NCBI GenBank assembly: GCA_025362155.1
Contig: JANYHX010000001.1
Location: 1 to 10,213, forward strand
DNA length: 10,213 bases
Direction of reading: 5' to 3'
Source: Gallionella sp.
GTDB lineage: Bacteria; Pseudomonadota; Gammaproteobacteria; Burkholderiales; Gallionellaceae
Below, piece after piece: positions 7,248 through 10,213 of the stretch. The notes under the pieces were generated by a model. It did not search any database and was not told the origin of the DNA. It was given only the letters and a program-made list of their open reading frames with translations. The position numbers and the translations under genes are program-made. Every line of letters starts with the position of its first letter. The first letter of the stretch is position 1.

Positions 7248-7276
7248 TTGTACAAGTTAACCTATTGGGTTAGTAT
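7248..7276 (+). promoter_or_regulatory. mqsRA promoter with MqsA-type palindrome
   Basis: TAACC-TATTG-GGTTA (7258-7272) is a palindrome closely resembling the known MqsA operator of E. coli (AACCT/AGGTT type). It lies between a weak -35 (TTGTAC, 7248-7253) and a -10 (TAGTAT, 7271-7276) spaced 17 bp. The predicted start falls on or beside the mqsR ATG, so a leaderless mRNA is possible. Autorepression by MqsA is inferred. Confidence 0.6.
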
Positions 7277-7281
7277 TGGTC

Positions 7282-7587
7282 ATGGAAAAGATGAAGCCCA
7301 ACTACTCGCTGCCCGACGTGCTGGCAGTCGTTGCAGCTAACGGAGTTGATGCGTTTACTCAGACAGCTTTGCATGGTGCTTGGGAATTGGGGCTTACTTC
7401 CGAGGGCGCGATTGCTCTGGTGCTTGGCCTTAGGCAAAAGAATTTTTACAAAAGCATGACCACTCATACCGATCACCGAATTTGGCAAGACGTTTATCAC
7501 GCAGACCTGAAATCCGGCTTGAAGGTTTATATCAAGCTGACGCTGCGCGAAAACGGAATAGTCGTTATTCAATTTAAGGAGAAATAA
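7282..7587 (+). CDS. mqsR: MqsR-type mRNA interferase toxin
   Basis: This 101-residue protein, slightly longer than E. coli MqsR (98), shows the family's strongest signature, NFYKSMTTHTDHRIWQDVYH (54-73), and the ending VVIQFKEK. The residues matching the known active site are Lys57, Gln69, Tyr83 and Lys99. The fold is RelE-like; family members cleave mRNA, mainly at GCU in E. coli, in a ribosome-independent way. ATG 7282 is chosen because MEKMKPNYSL aligns with the E. coli N-terminus. No Shine-Dalgarno sequence precedes it, which fits a leaderless transcript. It is followed after one nucleotide by its antitoxin, in the toxin-first order typical of mqsRA. Confidence 0.94.
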   Translation: MEKMKPNYSLPDVLAVVAANGVDAFTQTALHGAWELGLTSEGAIALVLGLRQKNFYKSMTTHTDHRIWQDVYHADLKSGLKVYIKLTLRENGIVVIQFKEK

Positions 7588-7588
7588 A

Positions 7589-7984
7589 ATGAAGCATTTG
7601 TGCTTGAATTGCGAAAAAGCGGACATGGTGCGCGGCAAAAAAAATAAGGTTGTTGCATACCGTGGCGAGCAGATCACCCTTGCCGCAGTGGACGGCTGGC
7701 ATTGCCCTGCGTGTGGTGAATGCGAATTTGCCAGAGGCGAAGGCAAGCGATATGCGGCAGCAGTGGAAAAATTCCGCGCAGCGATAGACAAACAGGAATC
7801 TGCCGAACTGGCGCGCATCCGCAAAAAACTCAAACTCTCGCAAAAAGAAGCAGCCGAGATTGCAGGCGGCGGGGTTAATGCATTCTCACGTTATGAACAC
7901 GGCAAATCTAAACCGGTTGCGGCAGTCGTAAACCTGTTTCGCATTCTGGATAAACACCCAGAACTGGTGAAGGAAATTCGCTAA
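7589..7984 (+). CDS. mqsA: MqsA antitoxin and autorepressor
   Basis: This 131-residue protein has the same length as E. coli MqsA. The N-terminal zinc domain shows Cys5/Cys8 (CLNC) and Cys39/Cys42 (CPAC), which bind zinc and neutralise MqsR in the family. The C-terminal HTH-XRE domain contains LKLSQKEAAEIAGGGVNAFSRYE, with Asn97 and Arg101 at the positions that contact DNA in E. coli MqsA. The ending RILDKHPELVKEIR is near-identical in character to the E. coli protein. AAGGAG at 7576-7581, inside the end of mqsR, is 7 nt before the ATG. This strong site, against none for the toxin, would favour antitoxin excess. It probably binds the palindrome at 7258-7272. Confidence 0.95.
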   Translation: MKHLCLNCEKADMVRGKKNKVVAYRGEQITLAAVDGWHCPACGECEFARGEGKRYAAAVEKFRAAIDKQESAELARIRKKLKLSQKEAAEIAGGGVNAFSRYEHGKSKPVAAVVNLFRILDKHPELVKEIR

Positions 7985-8131
7985 ATGTCCTCAAATATTC
8001 CCAACGCGGTGGTCAACAAAGACATGACTCCGATTCGCGCGACAGACATCAAGACCGCCAAGGAATATTGGCAAGATTGGAAAGGAGGCAAACATGAGCA
8101 AGAAAATAAAAGCAGCGGTACCACACCATGA
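7985..8131 (+). pseudogene. Remnant of a HigB/RelE-type addiction-module killer gene
   Basis: A 48-codon frame starts at an ATG directly abutting the mqsA stop and overlaps the next gene by 38 nt. Its middle, ATDIKTAKEYWQDWKGG (residues 19-35), resembles the C-terminal tail of HI1419-type killer proteins (known pattern about GGDKSxQxxDIxxAKxYW). The catalytic N-terminal body that should precede it, roughly 70 residues, is absent. The first 16 or so codons match nothing I recognise. The position directly upstream of the matching antidote gene supports the idea that the toxin was cut away, probably when the mqsRA segment was joined here. A functional small protein translated by coupling to mqsA cannot be excluded. 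Confidence 0.5.
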
Positions 8132-8425
8132 ACGTGAAGTGGCCGAACTGCGCGCAGATCGCGAGTTGGCCGTGGAATATTTGAAAGCCGCTATGGAATC
8201 GCTCGACGACCCGGATGATCGTGCCGCAGGACTACTTGCACTGCGCACCATTGCGGAAGCGTATGGCGGACTTGGTGCGGTAGCGGCCGAAGCCGGGATC
8301 AGCCGGGAATCGCTGTATGCACACTCTCAGCCAAGGGCAACCCGACACTGAAAACACTGCTCGCTGTATTGAAAGCAGTAGGAATGAAACTCTCGGTAGA
8401 GCCGGACCAGCACTCTACGGCATAA
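8094..8425 (+). pseudogene. Frameshifted HigA-type (HI1420-like) addiction-module antidote
   Basis: The frame from ATG 8094 has an excellent site (AAAGGAGG, 8080-8087) and encodes a probable antidote protein through GLGAVAAEAGISRESLY (residue 75). It then runs out of frame and stops at 8351 (85 codons). The other frame continues perfectly from about 8319 with SAKGNPTLKTLLAVLKAVGM and KLSVEP to TAA 8423-8425. A single missing base near 8318-8319 (TATGCA where TATCGCA would give SLYRTLSAKGNP) explains it. Repaired, the product would be about 111 residues with a Cro/C1-type HTH. Its toxin partner is truncated upstream, so the module appears dead; a sequencing error remains possible. Confidence 0.75.
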
Positions 8426-8549
8426 GCTGTAAAAGTATTACGAACCTGACCCTTATAATTCGATGGGCCGAGGTCAAGTTTTAATGCAGCAAGCATAAAT
8501 AATAGGCAGCATCAACATGATTTCTGTCTCATGACAATATTCGAGTTAA

Positions 8550-9038
8550 TTATTCCGGAAAACCTTTACTCTTTTCAATCAGCTTCATGAGGCTGTCTTT
8601 GAGGTGGTGCGTCCACCCGGGTTCGCAACTATCATAACATTCGCTCTCTGCGGTCAAACCCTTATGGACAAAATCAATCTGGGTTTTCCCGTCTTTCTCA
8701 GTAAGAGACCAGATGACTTCCGTGTTTTTCCACTCCTTCTTGTCTTTTATCCAGTGAAGATTGCAGTCGGTTACCAGCCAGATGATTTTCTTGTCCGGTA
8801 TAACTTCGGAAATTCTGAAATCCACATAGGTGTCCCCGAAATGCACGGAGAATTCATCATTTAATTTGTTAGCCTGCCCTTTGAAGTTTTTTGCCCACCA
8901 TGAGTCAACCTGAGCGATCTTTTTCATGGCTTCTTTTGCTGAGGTTTTTACAATCAAGCTAAGGCTGAAGTCTTGTTGGTTTTCATCTTTTATCTCCTTT
9001 CCTTGTCTCATAAAACGAGAGGTCTTCGTCGATTTCAA
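8550..9038 (-). CDS. SRPBCC-domain (AHSA1-like) protein with doubtful N-terminus
   Basis: The SRPBCC (START-like, AHSA1) fold is seen in DFSLSLIVKTSAKEAMKKIA, VDSWWAKNFKG, FSVHFGDTYVDFRISEVIPDKKIIWLVTDC and the C-terminal helix GWTHHLKDSLMKLIE. Such proteins have a hydrophobic ligand cavity; the ligand is unknown. The open frame can start only at TTG 9038 or ATG 9011, giving 20 or so extra residues of poor character. The expected start, ATG 8986 with AGGAG at 8994-8998 (7 nt spacing), is one base out of frame. Adding one A to the four-A run at 8983-8980 would give MKNQQDFSLSL and a family-typical length of about 143. It is the last gene of the ArsR operon. Confidence 0.75.
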   Translation of the reverse strand: MKSTKTSRFMRQGKEIKDENQQDFSLSLIVKTSAKEAMKKIAQVDSWWAKNFKGQANKLNDEFSVHFGDTYVDFRISEVIPDKKIIWLVTDCNLHWIKDKKEWKNTEVIWSLTEKDGKTQIDFVHKGLTAESECYDSCEPGWTHHLKDSLMKLIEKSKGFPE

Positions 9039-9042
9039 ACAT
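8983..9042 (-). CDS. Possible 19-codon small ORF between the two SRPBCC genes
   Basis: ATG 9042 overlaps the preceding stop as TAATG and has GGAG 5 nt upstream. The frame encodes MFEIDEDLSFYETRKGDKR and stops at TGA overlapping the next natural ATG as ATGA. The arrangement would couple translation of the whole operon. The peptide matches nothing I know and may be only a coupling device or chance. Confidence 0.25.
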   Translation of the reverse strand: MFEIDEDLSFYETRKGDKR

Positions 9043-9506
9043 TATTTCTCCTCGCACGGATGAGCTTCTTCCCAGCGGAATTCCTTGCGTGAGCCATTTC
9101 CAAATTGCTCAAGATAGATTCCCAAAAAGTAGTTCCAACCATTCTCGTGCCCCCTTGCCAGCTCATGATCCGGAAGGCCGGAATGCACAAGGGTCATGAG
9201 CGTGTCTTCCCCCTGTTCCTTAAAGGTCAGGGTAACTATCGACTCTAGTCCCAAGGTATTGGGTGACATCCAGGTATGCTGAATTCGACCCGGCCGCTCG
9301 ATCTCCGTGAATCGGCCGTAATGGGACGTCCCCTTGAGTGACCAGTAAAAGAGCCCGTTTACTTTCGCATCCAGGATAAATTTTTCGGCTGCATTCCAGG
9401 GATTGCCGGGTATCTTCGGATCCAGCCAGCCATCGAACACCTCATCCGGAGGAGCGGGAATTGTTCGCTCAAATTTAAATTCAATGCTCTTTTTTGATTC
9501 AATCAT
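9042..9506 (-). CDS. SRPBCC (AHSA1-type) protein
   Basis: This 154-residue protein shows the AHSA1-like pattern: an N-terminal strand FKFERTIPAPPDEVFDGWLDP (the 'PAPxExVFxAWxDP' signature), a strand series through FYWSLKGTSHYGRFTEIERPGRIQHTWM and VTLTFKEQGEDTLMTLVHSGLP, and the closing helix NGWNYFLGIYLEQF. The fold makes a ligand or protein-binding groove; the substrate is unknown. Its ATG overlaps the ArsR gene's stop by 4 nt (ATGA) and is preceded by AGGAG, so the two are translationally coupled. Pairs of an ArsR repressor and an AHSA1 protein are very common in bacteria, usually with uncharacterised roles in stress or solvent response. Confidence 0.88.
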   Translation of the reverse strand: MIESKKSIEFKFERTIPAPPDEVFDGWLDPKIPGNPWNAAEKFILDAKVNGLFYWSLKGTSHYGRFTEIERPGRIQHTWMSPNTLGLESIVTLTFKEQGEDTLMTLVHSGLPDHELARGHENGWNYFLGIYLEQFGNGSRKEFRWEEAHPCEEK

Positions 9507-9835
9507 TTCTTCTTCTCCTTCCTCTTTTTATCCTTAAAATGCTGCTCAAACTGGTCGAGCTGTATGTTCCAGAACCGCTCATACTCATGCACCCATTCAG
9601 CCACCAGGAGAAGTGGTTCCGGGCGCAGTGAAATGAGAACTTCCCGGCCCTGTTTTTCACGCTCAATTAACCCGGCACGCTCAAGCAACTTGAGATGCTT
9701 CGTAACAGCGTTAAGAGCCACATCGAACGGTTCTGCGATATCCAGGAATCGGGCAGGTCCGTTTGCCAGTTTCCCAATAATCGCTCGCCGGGTTGGGTGA
9801 GAAATGGCGCTCAAAATGTCTGTCAGTTGATCCAT
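9503..9835 (-). CDS. ArsR-family winged-helix repressor
   Basis: This 110-residue protein begins MDQLTDILSAISHPTRRAIIGKLA, typical of ArsR/SmtB-like regulators of the AHSA1-linked kind. The winged helix-turn-helix runs from about residue 30 to 70, with recognition region LNAVTKHLKLLERAGLIERE and wing KQGREVLISL. No cysteine cluster for metal sensing is present, so it probably does not sense arsenic. The tail is strongly basic (KDKKRKEKKK). It is first in a three-gene operon and likely represses it through the dyad at 9845-9860. No ribosome-binding site precedes the ATG, and the promoter -10 lies only 7 nt upstream, so the mRNA may be leaderless. Confidence 0.9.
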   Translation of the reverse strand: MDQLTDILSAISHPTRRAIIGKLANGPARFLDIAEPFDVALNAVTKHLKLLERAGLIEREKQGREVLISLRPEPLLLVAEWVHEYERFWNIQLDQFEQHFKDKKRKEKKK

Positions 9836-9842
9836 GAGCTAC

Positions 9843-9871
9843 ATTACACCATAAGGTGTATTGTTATGCAA
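9843..9871 (-). promoter_or_regulatory. Promoter and probable operator of the ArsR-SRPBCC operon
   Basis: On the minus strand TTGCAT (9871-9866) and TGTAAT (9848-9843, 5 of 6 to TATAAT) are spaced 17 bp. The perfect palindrome TACACC-ATAA-GGTGTA (9845-9860) fills the spacer and overlaps the -10, a position suited to repression by the ArsR-type product. The predicted start falls at or next to the ATG. Confidence 0.65.
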
Positions 9872-10000
9872 GTGCTTTTTTGACGAATTAGAGGTTAGTT
9901 TTGGTCGCAGGATTATTGTGAATCTGTTCAATGACAAATTGTTCGATTATCTGCGCGGGAAATATCATCAGTGCAATATGTATTGGCGGAAGAGATGCAC

Positions 10001-10028
10001 TTGCCAAAACTTATAAATTACTTATACT
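10001..10028 (+). promoter_or_regulatory. Probable promoter of the RelE/ParE-like gene
   Basis: TTGCCA (10001-10006) and TATACT (10023-10028, 5 of 6) are spaced 16 bp, with the ATG only 6 nt further on, so a leaderless start is possible. The direct repeat ACTTATA occurs at 10009-10015 and 10020-10026, perhaps an antitoxin binding site (inference). Confidence 0.45.
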
Positions 10029-10034
10029 GGTGGC

Positions 10035-10213
10035 ATGAACGCTATCGAATGGTCAGCCAAAGCAGTACGGCAACTTCGCAAGATTGCGGACAAGCGCAAG
10101 CGGCAGAACATTTACATCGAAGTGCAGCAACTCGCAAACTGGCCGGATTGCCCGGGGGACATCAAACGACTGCAAGGCCGCGACGATTACCGGCTGCGCA
10201 TCGGCGGCCACCG
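10035..10213 (+). CDS. RelE/ParE-family toxin, N-terminal part (cut by window end)
   Basis: ATG 10035 opens a frame of 59 complete codons that runs off the right edge. The start MNAIEWSAKAVRQLRKIADK and the segment DIKRLQGRDDYRLRIGGH match the RelE/ParE toxin pattern (strand, two basic helices, then 'L.g..yRlRvGdyR'). Family members are ribosome-dependent mRNA nucleases or gyrase poisons; which applies here cannot be told. No strong Shine-Dalgarno sequence is visible. An antitoxin gene is expected just beyond the window, since none lies upstream. It is the third toxin-antitoxin trace within 3 kb. Confidence 0.78.
   Translation, partial: MNAIEWSAKAVRQLRKIADKRKRQNIYIEVQQLANWPDCPGDIKRLQGRDDYRLRIGGH

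Noticed and set aside
9861..10016. Short plus-strand frame upstream of the RelE-like gene, considered as an antitoxin
   Set aside because: About 50 codons with no good start or ribosome-binding site and no antitoxin-like DNA-binding pattern, and it overlaps the ArsR operon promoter.

Overview
The window looks like chromosomal DNA of a betaproteobacterium. The best guess is an environmental Nitrosomonadales/Gallionellaceae-type organism, judged only from protein character, GC of roughly 50-55% and gene neighbourhood. No database search was possible.

Region 1 (1-2285, + strand): the C-terminal end of an outer-membrane beta-barrel protein, then glnK (PII signal protein) and amtB (ammonium channel with signal peptide). 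A strong intrinsic terminator closes the group. This is an ammonium uptake and nitrogen-sensing operon.

Region 2 (2388-7148): a minus-strand protein with a degenerate cyclic-nucleotide-binding fold and no output domain is divergent from a nitrate-assimilation control and transport block. That block is an ANTAR-domain antiterminator of the NasT type, a NarK/NasA-type MFS nitrate transporter, and a membrane-anchored PP2C phosphatase/Ser-Thr kinase fusion. Both nasT and the transporter have a good sigma-54 (-24/-12) promoter, with an NtrC-like dyad about 115-130 bp upstream. The transporter leader holds two tandem hairpins with hexaloops AATGGC and AATGGA (A at loop position 1, G at position 4). 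The second hairpin overlaps the base of a strong intrinsic terminator, which is the known layout of an ANTAR antitermination element. The regulator and its probable RNA target can therefore both be read here. No NasS nitrate sensor and no nitrate or nitrite reductase genes are in the window.

Region 3 (7150-8425): accessory toxin-antitoxin DNA. It holds an intact mqsR-mqsA pair with an MqsA-type palindrome in its promoter. Immediately downstream is the wreck of a second module: a short reading frame whose C-terminal half resembles the tail of a HigB/RelE-type killer protein, and its HigA-type antidote gene broken by a one-base frameshift.

Region 4 (8550-9871, - strand): an ArsR-type repressor and two SRPBCC (AHSA1-type) proteins in a tightly overlapping operon. 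A perfect dyad lies between the -35 and -10 of its promoter. The last gene appears to have lost one A just after its natural start codon, and a 19-codon reading frame sits between the two SRPBCC genes. Region 5 (10001-10213): the 5' part of a RelE/ParE-like toxin gene, cut by the window end.
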